DNA of 64,000 nucleotides, taken from positions 378,765 to 442,764 of the forward strand of contig MNCI01011534.1 in assembly GCA_015680685.1 (NCBI GenBank), in the 5' to 3' direction. Shown in pieces: positions 33,691-46,452 of this stretch. The translations under genes and the position numbers were made by a program. The notes below the pieces were generated by a model. The model saw nothing but the letters and a program-made list of their open reading frames with translations. It was not told the DNA's origin and made no database searches. The first letter of the stretch is position 1; every line of letters starts with the position of its first letter. The stretch is from Gnetum montanum. Taxonomy: Eukaryota > Streptophyta > Gnetopsida > Gnetales > Gnetaceae.

Positions 33691-35195
33691 TAACCAATGG
33701 ATATCTTTCTTCAAATTTTAATGTTTAAATAATTAATTAATCAAAACTACATCCTTGTTTCTTTTGTTGGGTAGTGATGTTTTCATATGGTTGTGGTGGT
33801 CTTATGGTGGTAAGTTTAGGATGATGCAATGCAATGTCCCTGGCAAAGGTGTGGACTTGGTTTGAAACTTGGATAGATAAGTATGATGATTATTTTAATC
33901 ATAATTAACATAAGAACCTATTGTGAACATGCTAAGGTACCTCACGTCTCAATCTCTATAATCCCTTCTCATATCATTATTCACCTCACTACTACATGCA
34001 ATTATGTGCCTAATAATTTTGTATAATATAGTGGAAGATCCCAACAAAGGTGGTTTTGTGTTGTTTAGAACAAAGGCATGATTCACATTTAACTTCTAAG
34101 GTACCCATAGACATCTATAGAAGTGGTTATGCAAGGGCATTATGGTAAGAGCTTGCTTTGGAAAGGACTCACTAGCATGACTTTTGTTGATCATGACTCT
34201 AAACCAAAACCTCACATCTTTAAGGACATCATGGGAAAATTTTCTAATTTTATGCCTAATTTTAAAAGTACTTCTTATCAATTTCAATTAATTTTTAATG
34301 CTTTTATATTGAACTATCATTCGAATTCAATATTTATTGGCCATTTTAAAACCTCATGATTTTCAATATTCTAGTGCATTTACAACACCTTGTAAACCAA
34401 ACCTTTGATTTTACTTGTTTTAAAACTTGTGAGCTTCTGAAGTTAAGCTCCTTTGTCATGGTTGCTAAGGATGTAATTTTTGAAAGTTTTTCTAAAACCC
34501 CATTTTCAAACATTACAGTCACTAATAGTAAAAATAATTAAAATGACTTAAACAAATTAATGATTTTAGTTACCTCATAGCCTTGGAAATACTATTTCAT
34601 AATCACCTTGAGCTTAAATGATAAAGTTTTTTAAATTTTAATCCTGTCAAGGGTTCAAAATGGATTTAATCATTAAGAATAAAATTTTCAAAACTAATGC
34701 TGATACTTTGGTGATTGTAGATGATACCTAAATGAATGCTTAAGATTGAAGGTCTTTTGCAAGGCAAGGAAAAGAGGCCAAGAGGAGGATAGAGAAGGAC
34801 ATGCCCATGGACAAATAGTAGATATAAGAATTAGAGCTGAAATATCACATGTTTACTACCTAGAAACCCATGGGATGATGAGGAGAAATTTCAATCCATT
34901 CTTCAAAAAAACATTTGCATAAAAAAGAAGAGCCAACATAATCACTAAGCTTGGGAAAACTACCATCATCAGCGATAACCTAAAGATTCATCATTGGTAG
35001 ATTTTTGAGGACTTATGGAATTTTGTAAACTTTGATGTCTGTTCATTCTTTTTGTCATTTTCTAATACATCCAGTCGAATAAAGTTTTATAATGTAACAC
35101 TTAAGTTTTGTAATGGTAGTCAATCTAGAGTTGGTCACCCCACAATTTTTGTAATGGAACTTCATCCATATATATATATATATATATAACTCGAG
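33691..35195. other. No recognised gene; (AT)n at 35168-35188
   Basis: Open frames at 34123-34359 and 34356-34541 have no signature that I recognise. A 21-bp AT dinucleotide run precedes the duplicated block. Confidence 0.4.
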
Positions 35196-35223
35196 AAAAA
35201 GTTTTCAGTAAGTCATAGAGGTA

Positions 35224-36242
35224 AGATGAAGCGTCATTTTTCCAAGTATATCAATCAACTACAATATTGTAGATAGTATATTACATATGTAATGTCGCAT
35301 TTATGTCAATGCACCTCAATTGGTTGCTACATTGCAAATGCTATGTTGCATCTACCATAACTTATCAGCCATAACTTATGTCACATTGGTTGATACATCA
35401 CATATGCTATGTCACATCTACTATATCATCCATGCTACATCACATCTACCATAAGTTACCTATTTTGATGCAGCCAAATGCATTAATACATATGTGTTGA
35501 CATAGTGTCTTTACTCGCCTATAAATATATAAGCATATGCTATGTATTTGGCACAATTTGGTTAGTAGTGTAGTCAAAATCTTGCAGTTTTCTTTCATGA
35601 TCTTAGCAAGCAATCAATGAGCACCCATAGCATGGTTTGACTTAATTATATGACATCTCATTCAAGTGGCATTGGACCTGAACACATTCTATAAATAAGA
35701 AGAAGATTGAGATTGATTCATATTCACTGTAGCACTTTGACTTAACAAATATTTATTTACAATGCAATTTACTTTTTATATACTTACTTAATATTTACAT
35801 TTTCATGCACATTAATTAATTGATAGAATGAATGCTACTAGTTTTGAGCATAAACACTTATTCGCTTGGTAATTCTAGTAGTGTCATTGCTTGGTTCATC
35901 TAGTACCATAATACTTGGTAATCTCAGCAATGTGTACATGAGTTTAGAACATGTATAATAAGTTGGGAACATACACTTATCATCCTTAGGGTAGCTTAGA
36001 ATTTATCTTCTTATTATTAGTAGATTAATTAATTAATTAATTTTATGTTTTTATATAGCTTGGCCATAATCACACAACATTAATAATCATATGCTTCACT
36101 ATTCCATGTGAGAAGACAATGACCTATGATTAATAATTAATGATCTAGATACCATACTAATTCCATCCATAGAATTCAACCAAATTACACATGAATGCTT
36201 ATGATTTGTATGCTTGGGCATGGGGACACTCGTCGCTCATCA
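35224..36242 (+). repeat. Family-G LTR at the start of block copy 1
   Basis: It is preceded by CATAGAGGTA, similar to the family polypurine tract, and ends CGCTCATCA. The U3 part (35260-35500) holds repeated CACATATGCTATGTCACATC modules. The TATA box is CTATAAATATAT at 35519. The sequence downstream shows no convincing primer-binding site. Confidence 0.75.
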
Positions 36243-36320
36243 GTAAGGATAAGACAATAATTAAGAATATGTTTGTAATAATGTCCCAAGGTTAGCATAT
36301 GATGCTTTTAATGCTAATAT

Positions 36321-36385
36321 TGGGCTTTGAACCTAGTATCTTTTGATGCAATGAAGTGTGAGCTAATCAACTAGCCAACACATTT
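36321..36385 (-). repeat. tRNA-derived (SINE-like) module, minus strand
   Basis: The minus strand has a box A-like TTGGCTAGTTGATTAGCTCA and, about 30 bp on, a box B-like AGGTTCAAAGCCC. A diverged twin lies at 45361-45422. Confidence 0.5.
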
Positions 36386-36403
36386 ATACTATTTCCAATA
36401 TTA

Positions 36404-36472
36404 AGATGTTAGCCTAATGGTAAGACTCTTGGTTTAAAATCTCTAAGTCATAGTTTTGATTCTTGTGGATAA
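36404..36472 (+). repeat. tRNA-derived (SINE-like) module, plus strand
   Basis: Box A-like GTTAGCCTAATGGTAAGACT and a decayed box B (AGTTTTGATTCTTG). The twin at 45442-45508 keeps GTTTGACTC. It lies 19 bp from the oppositely oriented module. Confidence 0.5.
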
Positions 36473-37585
36473 TGTTGATTTATAAAGTTCTAATTGGGAT
36501 ATATATCTTGGGGTGTATCTATATTACAATTATTTCGAGATTTCAACATCCACACTATTTCCAACATGATAACATTTAATTAATTACCTAATTTTCTAAT
36601 CAAAACATACTTCATATTGCATTTTCATTTATTTAAGACGACTAGCCATGTAACTATGTTGTCCCTCTATTTGATCTCATGAAGGAAATCTTGAGGATGA
36701 TAAAATGCAATGTCACTAGAAAAAGGTATGACTTGGTCTAGAATGTAGACAAATAGGTGACATGACCACATTAGCCACACGTTATCCATAATGCTCATTA
36801 CATCAATGTGTAAGATACCTCAAGTGTTGATTTTTCTTTTCTTTTCATTCATTCAATGTCATCTTACTTGTTTATTGCAATTGTTATTTTTATGTTTGTA
36901 ATGGCCTATAACTAATATTAATAATTGATTAATGTTTTTATTTCACTTGTGATCATGTTGACATTTAACTATCATAATGCCTATGAATATCTTACTTAGT
37001 GGTTATTTAAGGAAAATAAGGATACCAATATACACAACAGTATTTTTTTGTGGTGTGGGGTGTGGGTTGTTGAGGTAACTTACAAAAAACTTAAAATCAA
37101 TTTATTAGAAAAATAGAAAAGAAAGTTGCATCCATACATCATAAAAATAAAAAATACATCTTTCCAAAAAATACTTGAAGGTATTGAAACTCATATTTAA
37201 AAACATAAAACAATTATTAAAAATGGATCATAAAGGGTAATAGTTGAGATTGTGTCTTTTAAATGATACCTATAGTGAATCTAGAATAACAAAAGTCTCT
37301 ACCAATAATTTAATAATAAGGGATAAATGTAATATGTTCTATGCTCATAGAGAATAAGTTTACAGAATATATAAAATAAAGGTATTATCTTGTTGAGGGA
37401 GAATAAATAGAGCTTCTCAATCATTAAGCCATATAAGAAGTAGAATATATTTATTTCTAACTACAACAAATCCACCATTGCTAAGAAATTGAAGTTGAAG
37501 GAAGAAACAGATGGAAGAAAAAATAGCACTAACTAAAAAAGAAAATTGATAACCCTGAAATACTTCTTATACTTCTTATAATAAG

Positions 37586-38327
37586 TGATGAGTGGCAAGA
37601 TACCCCTACACTCAACCATACAAATACGATAGTAGCATGCGCGATCTGGTCGAACTTCGCAGACTAAGTGCCTACATGCCCATGGAACACTTAGGGTTAA
37701 TCATTTGTTGTCTTCCCAGACTTACTTGTAATTGTCATGGTGTATGGTTAAGTAAGTCTGAGGTATATGATTTTTATAGTCTTTTTATGTTTTATCTCCT
37801 ATGCTAATGAGTTGAAGGGTAGAGATATTAATTACTAATTCTAACTAACGAACTAAGTCTAAATTACCTAGCTTCAGCATCCATTCCCACTTACCGTACA
37901 CACCCTGAACCAATGCAACCGTGGCTACCAAAAGCTAGTCGTTGCTGGGATCACCACGTGTAACGCACGTGCTAGAAGTGGTCGTAGTGAGGCACTTAAT
38001 TAGGAGAGCAGGGTTGAGAGAGAAAGCAGTAAATAACAGATAATAAATAACAGTAAATAAAATCCTAATTAGCCTATTCCATGCACTGCAAGGTTTATCC
38101 AAGAAGCTCGTCTTTATTGCCGTACACAAACTTGTGTTCAAGTACAATATTTGCTCGAATAAAGATCTGTTCACTTTAGGACTCCTACTGTGGGCACATG
38201 GAAAATATTCTATCTATGGAGTGATCAATCTGCCAAATTTTCCCTACTGTCTAGCCTAGGATGAGGAAACAAGGGAGAGCTGCCTCTTATTTATAGATAT
38301 GACGACATGCGCTAGCGCGTCCCATCA
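37586..38327 (-). repeat. Solo LTR, family G, with target duplication ATAAG
   Basis: 742 bp from TGATGAG to CCATCA, flanked by ATAAG at 37581-37585 and 38328-38332. The sister block at about 47490-47510 has the uninterrupted site (CTTATAATAAAGAAAAATTT). On the minus strand the TATA (CTATAAATAAGAGG) is near 38290. Just upstream of it is the dyad GCGCTAGCGC. Confidence 0.92.
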
Positions 38328-38332
38328 ATAAG

Positions 38333-40260
38333 GAAAAATTTTTAAAATACAAAAACCTTTTGCAAGATTAGAGATGATAAGTTAAATATAATCAATAAGA
38401 GTAGGAGACAATAAGAACATAGGAAATATTCATTCAAACATAAGAGTCATCATAGGCTTTATCATTAGGTAATTTAGAAACCAATGCTAAAGAGATTTTG
38501 AAGGATCACAAAAAGCACATTGAGAAGTGTGAAGTCCAATTTATTGCTTGCTTACACACATTGGTAGTCTGTTGTTAAGTAATATGAGAATAGAATCAAG
38601 GAATAGGTTCATGGAATTGATGCCCTACTAAATAACAAAAAATTTTTCATTTCACAAGCAAATATAAAAACTTTTACATAAAAAGCTATCAAAATTCTTT
38701 AGCCTATCTCTATTAAGCTAGAATCTAACATTATAAAAATTGAATGACTCTATTCAACAATGCTTCCATAGTTATTGATAAAATTAAGGATGTTGTAGTT
38801 CAGATGCATAAAAAAGTAGAATGAAATTTTAAAACCCATTTTGAAATGTTAAAATCCATTGATTTGTAGAATACTAAAGCTTTGATTGCTTGGGATACAA
38901 GTTTTTAAATTGCAATATTAAATCTAGCCCCAAAATCTAAAAAGTTTGTAAAAATCATAAATAATCTAGCAAAATATCAAAAATAATTTTTACAAGTAAA
39001 GTAAAGTTTGAAAAATAAAGAATATAAGTGACTTATTTTAGCACTAATGACAAAAACCCTTAAGTTTGGGGAATGTGATAAATGAGAAGCTTGATTACCA
39101 TATTTTTATTCATTGTGATTTATTCAAATTTTATTTCATCATATATTATCTCAAAAAAATTTATTTTGATAGAAATTAAATATGGTCTTTTGCCTTAAAA
39201 TCCCTAATACATTAGAAAAGTCAAAGTTGATTAATAGAATTTATCTTAATTTACTCTAGTTTAGGATGGTTGAATAGGTAGTTATGCTTATAGTTGTAAC
39301 TTATCTTTTGGTACTTGATATAACTATTAAGTAGTTCAAGAAGTTATTCACCACAATGAATGAATGATGCATGTATATGTTTAATAGAGTATGCTTTTAT
39401 CACTATCTTCCACACTTTATATTTGGATTAACTTTGGCATTAAAGTTCTTTTTTATAAATAATAATTATTTTGGATCAATCTTATGTTTGAAATAGATAA
39501 TACTTCATCAAATTATTTTTTTACTACATATTCTAATTGTATAATAAGAAATTTGGAGTTAGAAATAAATCACTTTACAAATAATTTACTCAAAATATTA
39601 ACTTACTTAATGAAAATGTTGAGTTAATAAAAAGATTCATTCAATGACAAGAAAGAATTATATAAATTTTTATCCTTATACTACAATTAAATTATATTAC
39701 ATTATTGTTAGCACTTTTCCCATATTTTGATTAATCATTCAAGAAGCTAAAAGTTCAATATGTTAGAGTGCTCTAACCAATGCTTTTCATGTCTCAAGCC
39801 TCAACACATAACTTGTACCTCCCTAGCTTAAAGTCACACTATTAGAATTCTTCTTGCAAAATATTTGAGATCAACATATGCACAAGCACGTTTGGATGAA
39901 AATAAATTTTGCTAACTTCTTCAACCTCAAGTTGGAGGAAGTTAAGACAATGCTGCAAAAATTACGAAAGTGTAACCCATGTTGACTAGTAGTAGTGAAT
40001 GGTAGGTTAGCAAGAGATACTTATTTTGGAGAAATGATATTAAGAATTATTCAATTCAAATTAGGGATATCAAGAATTCCAAAATTATTGAGATAATCAC
40101 TAAAGCACTTGAATTGCCTAATAAAGGACCAAGATTGCTAGAGTTATCACCAAGGTCAAACACATGAGATAAGCAAGTTTGCATGAGATACACATTCAAT
40201 AAAAATACCAAGAAGTATAACAACATGACCCCATCAGAGAAAATCCCATTTAAAATCATC
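38333..40260. other. AT-rich part of block copy 1, no clear gene
   Basis: It aligns with 47510-47973 and 53310-54830. Short coding-like stretches (EEVKTMLQKL around 39935) suggest an eroded 5' part of the downstream coding remnant, but no domain is recognised. Confidence 0.45.
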
Positions 40261-40299
40261 TCTTATCATTTGGCTTTGACCATCAAGTTTTGGAGTAAA

Positions 40300-42290
40300 T
40301 GTAATTAACGTTCCTTATCTATAGAACATTGAGATTAAAAGAAGATTCTATGAAAAAAACATTGGAAAAAAAAAACCTTTCAATTCCCCTACTTGATCTA
40401 GAAGCTATGTCACAAGAAGGGAATATTCAACTATGCCAATGTTATGCCATCAAGGATAGCATAAGCATCATTTGCAAAGATCATAAAGCAAGTAATCATG
40501 AAGAAAGTCATAGAACTATCCTCACAAGCACCTACCAACACCAAAGCTATAATGATTTCAAAGTTTACTACAAATACCCTAGCAACCATAGTACCATCTA
40601 CAACATTGCTAAAACATCTAACAAAACCTAAAAGACTATCAAGAGAAGCAAGTCCAAGTACGCCACCTATTGAGTCATCAATTGTTTATCACTCTAAGAT
40701 GTCCACTTTAAGCAAGATTAGAAGAAAAGCTTAAGAATATAGTTGAAGAAGTCATGATCTTTTTGAATGCTTGTTATTGCCAAGAAAACTTATAACTAAG
40801 CAATAATGAATTTGGCTATGAAGGAGGTGTCAATTTGACTTCTAGTAAAGTGGCCACAAATCTTCAGCAATGTAGTATCCTTTAAGATGATGCTAGAAGA
40901 GGGTAGAAGGGCTACAATGATTATCCTTTCCCATGAACAATAGGTGGAAGCCATTAAGGTTGTTGTTGGTTAACTGAGCATAGAAATAAACATTCTTATA
41001 ATAACAACTATAGATTTTAGTGCTCAACAAGATATTTTAGTATCTGCTAGCTTCAGAAAGCAATCCAAATAAGCAAAGATAATAAAGGTACCTAGGTAGA
41101 TGACCACAGATAGACATGAGAAATTTCTAAAATGCATTATAAATATAGGGTAGATCTTGGCTAAGAATTTTAGTATTCTTAAAGATGCAATCATCTTATA
41201 ATCCAAGCTCTTAGCAATGAAGAGGAAGTTGATACTTACTCGAGCCCTAAACCAACAAGGTTAGAATAAGATTTTGAGGCTTAAGTAATAGTTGCCAAAG
41301 CTTCATGCATAACTCAACTAGCTTAGTTGACTAATAATTAAAATGGAACTAGATAGATTTGCCAAAGTGATAAGCTTTTGAAATAAAAGAGGGTTTGTAT
41401 AGGAGTTATTTGAAGCTTGCACTATAATCTATAACTTAAAAAAAAAATTGTTGAGGTAAAGGAATATTATAAAGAACTTAAGGTAGAGAAAAAAACGTTG
41501 GAAAAAAGCCAAAAAGAACATGATTCCTTTGAAGCCCATCTTCAGCACATTAAGCAAAAATAGATAAATGTAAACTTCGAAATTGCTAAGTTAATAAGGA
41601 AATAACATAATATTTCTATGCTTGTAGTATGAAAGATTATAAACAAACTACTTAAAAGATTGTAGCATGTAAAAATGAGGCAAATAGGATGAAGAATATT
41701 AAGAATTATTGTAGAGATTAGGTTGACCTAAAAAATATTTTAATGAGAAGGATCTAAAAAACATTAAAGGTTAACTTAAGAACCTTCTCTATGACCCTAA
41801 TCTATCCTTGTGGTAAGACGTCTTTGATACCATGTATGCTATCAAATGTCTGGAGCTAAAATAAAAAGATCTAGTAATTAAGGACTTAATCCACTACCTT
41901 GAAGTTCCCAACCTAAAATACTTCAACCTAGCCTTCATCAGAATAGAAAAGTCCTAAAATAACCTAAAGAAGCAACTTGTAGCAAACTTTATACTTTATG
42001 AGTATAAGTGCTAAGTTCACAATGATACTAAAAGAAAGCTACAAATTGAGAGCATCAAGAAGGAACTATACAAGCATTAATTCATTAACCAAAGAGATGT
42101 AGTGAATGACCTAGTGTACTACATGAATGATTACTAAGAGTGAATGATGCCTATTTGCAACCTTGTTTATCAACACCAAAAGGATCTTCCTAACCTTATT
42201 ATGTTTATGACATGTCCTAATTCTAGTAGAATTGGCACATGATGGTTGGAAAATAAGGGATCCATGGATTGATAAACAAAAATTCAATTC
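40300..42290 (+). pseudogene. Coding remnant with coiled coil, block copy 1
   Basis: Pieces of one protein are readable in changing frames: LSREASPSTPPIESSIVYHS (40640-40700) and, at about 41400-41560, KEYYKELKVEKKTLEKSQKE followed by HLQHIKQK. The latter is a heptad-like, Lys/Glu/Leu-rich coiled coil that is better preserved in copy 2. Many stops are TAG or TAA where Gln would restore a sensible reading. It probably derives from a retroelement structural protein, since it lies upstream of a purine-rich tract and LTR-like segment. No zinc knuckle, protease or RT is seen. Confidence 0.5.
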
Positions 42291-42325
42291 TATCAACTAG
42301 ATGTAAAAAATAAAGGGTAAGGTGC

Positions 42326-43322
42326 TGATGCCATTGAATTTATAAATCCCATAAGTTCCCTTATAAATTTCGTTCATTTTAGTCATAGTCATCTAATTTT
42401 CTATAAAAATTACAAACCATTGAAATTATGTTGACATGTGGTACTTGCAAATTTATCATGCTATAAGTGAGTTAAATGAAAGTTCCCTGCTAATTTTGTC
42501 ATCAAAATTTGTCCATTTTAAATAACTCAAGTACAAGTTGTTGGCTAATTGTGGAAGTATGATGAAATTAAAAAGCCAAATTATTCGACACTACATTTGT
42601 GCATATGCATTAACACATCTACATTAGAGCATATGCACTAATGCAATACTATTTGTGCTAAAGAAACTATGTCAACACAACTAGTCAAGTTACCTATAAA
42701 TATGCATAAACTGATTGTACATTATCATCAGTTTTAGTTTGAAGTAGTCAAACTCTTATAGCTTATTTTCATATTTCTTAGTTAATTACCAAGTGCCTAT
42801 AGTATATGTTTAAATTACTTACCAAAAGTTCTTATTTGAATGGTTATGCCTAGATGAAACATGTTTTTGATAATAAAGATCAAAAGTAATTCATTCATAT
42901 TACAACACTTTGACTTAGATTAGAGTTACATTTTATGTATTTCATTTTTATGTAACTAATTTTCTATAACATTTTCATGTACTTTTCCTATTGCATTATT
43001 AAAAGAAAAATGAGCATGCTAAGGGCTCAAGCGCTAAACACATTTGACTTCATTGCCCAATGATTAGTTAATTTTCTTTGTCCAATAATTAACTAGTTTG
43101 GTTGCCTAAGTTTTAATGTTGAAACCAAAATTAGATTTTTTTAACATTTACTAAGATCATTAGGATCTTTTGAACTAGTTTCATAATTCCTTTTTAGGGA
43201 ATTTTTTAATAACTCAGCATAGTGCACTAGAATTGAACCTATGACCTATGTTTTCTAAGCCAATACTCTTAGCACTAATCTAACACCTCACTGAAATAGG
43301 TTGATAGAGTGAATGCTCATCG
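42326..43322 (+). repeat. Probable LTR of a second type, block copy 1
   Basis: It begins TGATGCCATTG after a purine-rich tract (AAAGGGTAAGGTGC) and ends GAATGCTCATCG. Its middle (TATA-like CTATAAATATGCA near 42711, then GTAGTCAAACTCTTATAGC) is recognisably related to family-G LTRs. The far end holds a tRNA-like module. The boundaries are inferred. Confidence 0.45.
43228..43293 (-). repeat. tRNA-derived (SINE-like) module
   Basis: The minus strand reads GTGTTAGATTAGTGCTAAG (box A-like) and then AGGTTCAATTCTAG, a canonical box B. Its twin is at 61322-61388 in block copy 2. Confidence 0.5.
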
Positions 43323-43868
43323 CTATAGAATTTTATATTCCTTTCAGTATTAGTTACCTTTAGTTGAGAATTATTTCCATTCTTAATAATTTTGAATCAA
43401 ATAACTATAAATCAGTTAACTCATAAGGGAAGTATGAATGAGTTATTAATAAAAAATAAAAATATAAATAAAATTATTGAAAATATAAACCAATAGAAAA
43501 AATGGAATGAACTCATTTATGTGTGTGGTAAAGATCGCTACCTTAAAACCTAACTTGAATTAAAAGTTGTAGTTGAGACTACCACTATGATAGATCCTTA
43601 AATGTTGCACACTCTTCACATGATGAATAATAAGCTTGGTATCTCATAAAATTCCCAACAACCTTACAAGGTTAAGAAAAAATTATCATGCTCATGCAAG
43701 ACATGCTGACATACCTCTCAAGGTAGAAGCAATTAGGCATACACTTAAACCCATTCAAGGGTTACAACATGAATGAGAGTGTAGAATGAATGATTCTAGA
43801 AATTAGCTCTACATAAATTATGCATACACTGAGGTAATACAATGGATGGAATAATAAGTCCTAGATCT

Positions 43869-44302
43869 AAATCCTAACATGCATGATACAACAATGAGAG
43901 AGTAATAGATGTAACTGACATGCACACATCAACAACAATCAAAATCCTATGAGAATGATGTAGAAATCATAATGCACCTCCTAAAAATATTCCAAACCCT
44001 TGCAAGTTCTCAGCTAAAGAAAACCTTTGATTCATGTCTAATCTAAATAGGTTAGACCAATCAATGTCTTGGATTGTTTGGAGAATTTAGATATGAAATT
44101 ATTCTTTTATAATCCTCATGCCATGTAAGATTCCTACATAGAACTAGAGTCAAGGAAATAATTATATATGACTTTTTTATTTCCATTAGTGGCTACATAG
44201 AAGGTTCCATTCAAAGCTTGAATGTCCACTCTACAAGGATTTGCATATGGTTGGGATGTCTTAGAACAATTAGGACACCCAACTTAAAACCTTCAGGACA
44301 AG
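43869..44302. other. Between the two block copies; nothing recognised
   Basis: About 430 bp of AT-rich DNA without coding signal; its counterpart in copy 2 lies beyond the LTR insertion at 62014. Confidence 0.4.
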
Positions 44303-44324
44303 TTTTTAGTAAGTCGTAGAGGCA

Positions 44325-45281
44325 TGATGAAGCATCATTTTGTCAAGTATATCAATCAACTACAATCTTGTAGATAATATATTGCATATGCTATGTTGCA
44401 TCTATGTCAACGCATCTTAGTGGGTTCCTACATTGTAGATGCTATGTCACATTTTCTACATCGCATCTACTATATTGTCCATGCTACATCACATCTACTA
44501 TAACTTAGCTATGTCAATGTAGCCAAATGCAATAATACATATGTGTTGACACATTATCTTCATTCACCTATAAATGCAAGCATCTACTGCATATTTGGCA
44601 CCATTTGGCAGTAGTGTAGTCAAACTCTTCCAGTTTTCTTTCATAATCTTAGTAAACAGTCAGTGAGTGCCTATAGCATGCTTTGACTCAATTGTATGAC
44701 ATCTCATTCAAGTGGCATTGTACTTAAGCACATTCTATAAATAACATGAAGATTAAGATTGATTCATATTCATTGTAGCACTTTGACTTAGAATAGATTT
44801 ATTTTTAATGCAATTTACTTTCTATGTACTTATCTAATATTTACATTTTCATGCACATTAATCAATTGGTAGAATAAATGCTACCAGTTTTGAGCATAAA
44901 CACTTATTCACTTGTTAATTCCAATAGTGTTATTTCTTGGTTAGTCTAGTACCATAATACTTGGTAATCTTGGCATGTGTACATGAGTTTAGGAGGTGTA
45001 CAACAAGCTAGAAACAGATACTCATCACCCTTAGGGTAGCTTAGAATTTATCTTCTTATTATTAGTAGACTAATTAAATATTATGTTTTTATATAGCTTA
45101 GCCATAATCACACAACATTAATAATCATATGCTTTACTATTTCACATGAGAAGATAATGACCTATGATCAATAATTAATGATATAGATAACATACTAATT
45201 CCATCCACAAAATTCAACCAAATTACATGTGAATGCTTATGATTTGTATGGTTGGGTGTAGGAGGCACTCATCACTCATCA
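44325..45281 (+). repeat. Family-G LTR at the start of block copy 2
   Basis: It starts TGATGAAGCATCATTTTG after CGTAGAGGCA and ends CACTCATCA. The TATA-like CTATAAATGCAAG is at about 44568. It is homologous to 35224-36242 throughout. Confidence 0.75.
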
Positions 45282-45360
45282 ATAAGGGTAAGATAATAAT
45301 TAAGAATATGCTTGGAATAATGCCCTAAGGTTAGTATATGATGCTTCTAATGTTAATATT

Positions 45361-45508
45361 GGGCTTTGAATCTAGTATATTTTGATGCAAGGAAGTGCGA
45401 GCTAATCAACTAGTCAACACATTCATACTATTTCTAATATTAAGATGTTAGCCTAGTGGTAAGACTCTTGCTTTAAAAGCCTTAAGTCCTAGTTTGACTC
45501 TCATGGGT
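45361..45508. repeat. Pair of oppositely oriented tRNA-like modules, block copy 2
   Basis: The minus module is at 45361-45422 and the plus module at 45442-45508 (GTTAGCCTAGTGGTAAGACT, then AGTTTGACTCTCATGGG). They are twins of 36321-36472. Confidence 0.5.
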
Positions 45509-45593
45509 AATGCTGATTTATAAAGTTCTAATTATACTATGTATCTTGAGGTGTATCTATATTACAATTATTTTGAGATTTCAGCATCCACAT

Positions 45594-46452
45594 TGATGAG
45601 TGGCAAGTTACCCCCTACACCCAACCATAAGAATCACAAGCATTCATGCACGATCCGATCAAATTCTATGGATGGGACTAATTGTGGAATCTAGATTATT
45701 ATGCCTTGATCACAATTCGTTGTCTTCCCACTTGGACTAGTGGTAGCTTTGTCACATATGATTTATTCCAAAGTGAGGCATATGATTCTTGATGTTGTTT
45801 CAGCCTTGTGCTACTCCTAACAATAATAAATAAATCAATCAATTACTTAATCTAATTAACAACATAAAGATAAAGTCTAAACTAGCCTACGGGCAATGAG
45901 TGTCCATTCCCAACTTGCCATACATGTCTTGAACCCATGTATTCACTGATAGGATTACCAAGCATGGCGAACCAAGCAATAATGCTACTAGGATTACCAA
46001 GCAAATATGTGTTTATGCTCAAAACTAGTCACGGTCATTCTACCAATTCATTAACATGCATGGAAACATAAATATTAACTAAGTACATGGAATATAAATT
46101 GCATTAAAAGTAAATTGAATCTAAGTCAAAGTGCTGCAAACAATAAGAATCAATCTCGATCTTATTGTTGTTCATGGAATGTGTCCAAGTACGTTGCCAC
46201 TTGAATAAGCCGTTGTACAACTAACTCAGATCCACACTACGAGCACTCACTGACTATTCTCTAAGATTACGGAATAAAACTACAAAATTTCGACTACTCT
46301 ATTGACTAAGGAAATTGCATAAACATGGCTATGAGTGTGTATTTATAGAGGAAAATAGACATTGCATTGACAAGGTTGTGTCGATGCAATAGACTACATA
46401 AATAGGGCCTAGTCAACAAGGCCTTGTCGATGCAATAGAGCATGTCTCATCA
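45594..46452 (-). repeat. Solo LTR, family G, with target duplication CACA(T/C)
   Basis: 859 bp from TGATGAG to CTCATCA, flanked by CACAT (45589-45593) and CACAC (46453-46457). The empty site is at 36545-36560 in copy 1 (CATCCACACTATTTCC). On the minus strand, the TATA (CTATAAATACACAC) is near 46345, preceded by two modules built on TATTGCATCGACA. Confidence 0.9.

Larger units (their letters stand above)
35196..43868 (+). repeat. Large duplicated block, copy 1
   Basis: It is collinear with 44303-62013 once the insertions in each copy are removed. It begins AAGTTTTCAGTAAGTC (44303 in the other copy) and can be followed to TCTAGATC at about 43868, where copy 2 is broken by an LTR. A 73-base sample near 42065 shows about 8 differences. 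Contents in order: family-G LTR, two tRNA-like modules, AT-rich DNA, solo LTR, coiled-coil coding remnant, and a second LTR-like segment. Confidence 0.85.

Noticed and set aside
34123-34541. Two short open frames as genes
   Set aside because: No recognisable domain or composition difference; kept only as a note within a non-coding stretch.
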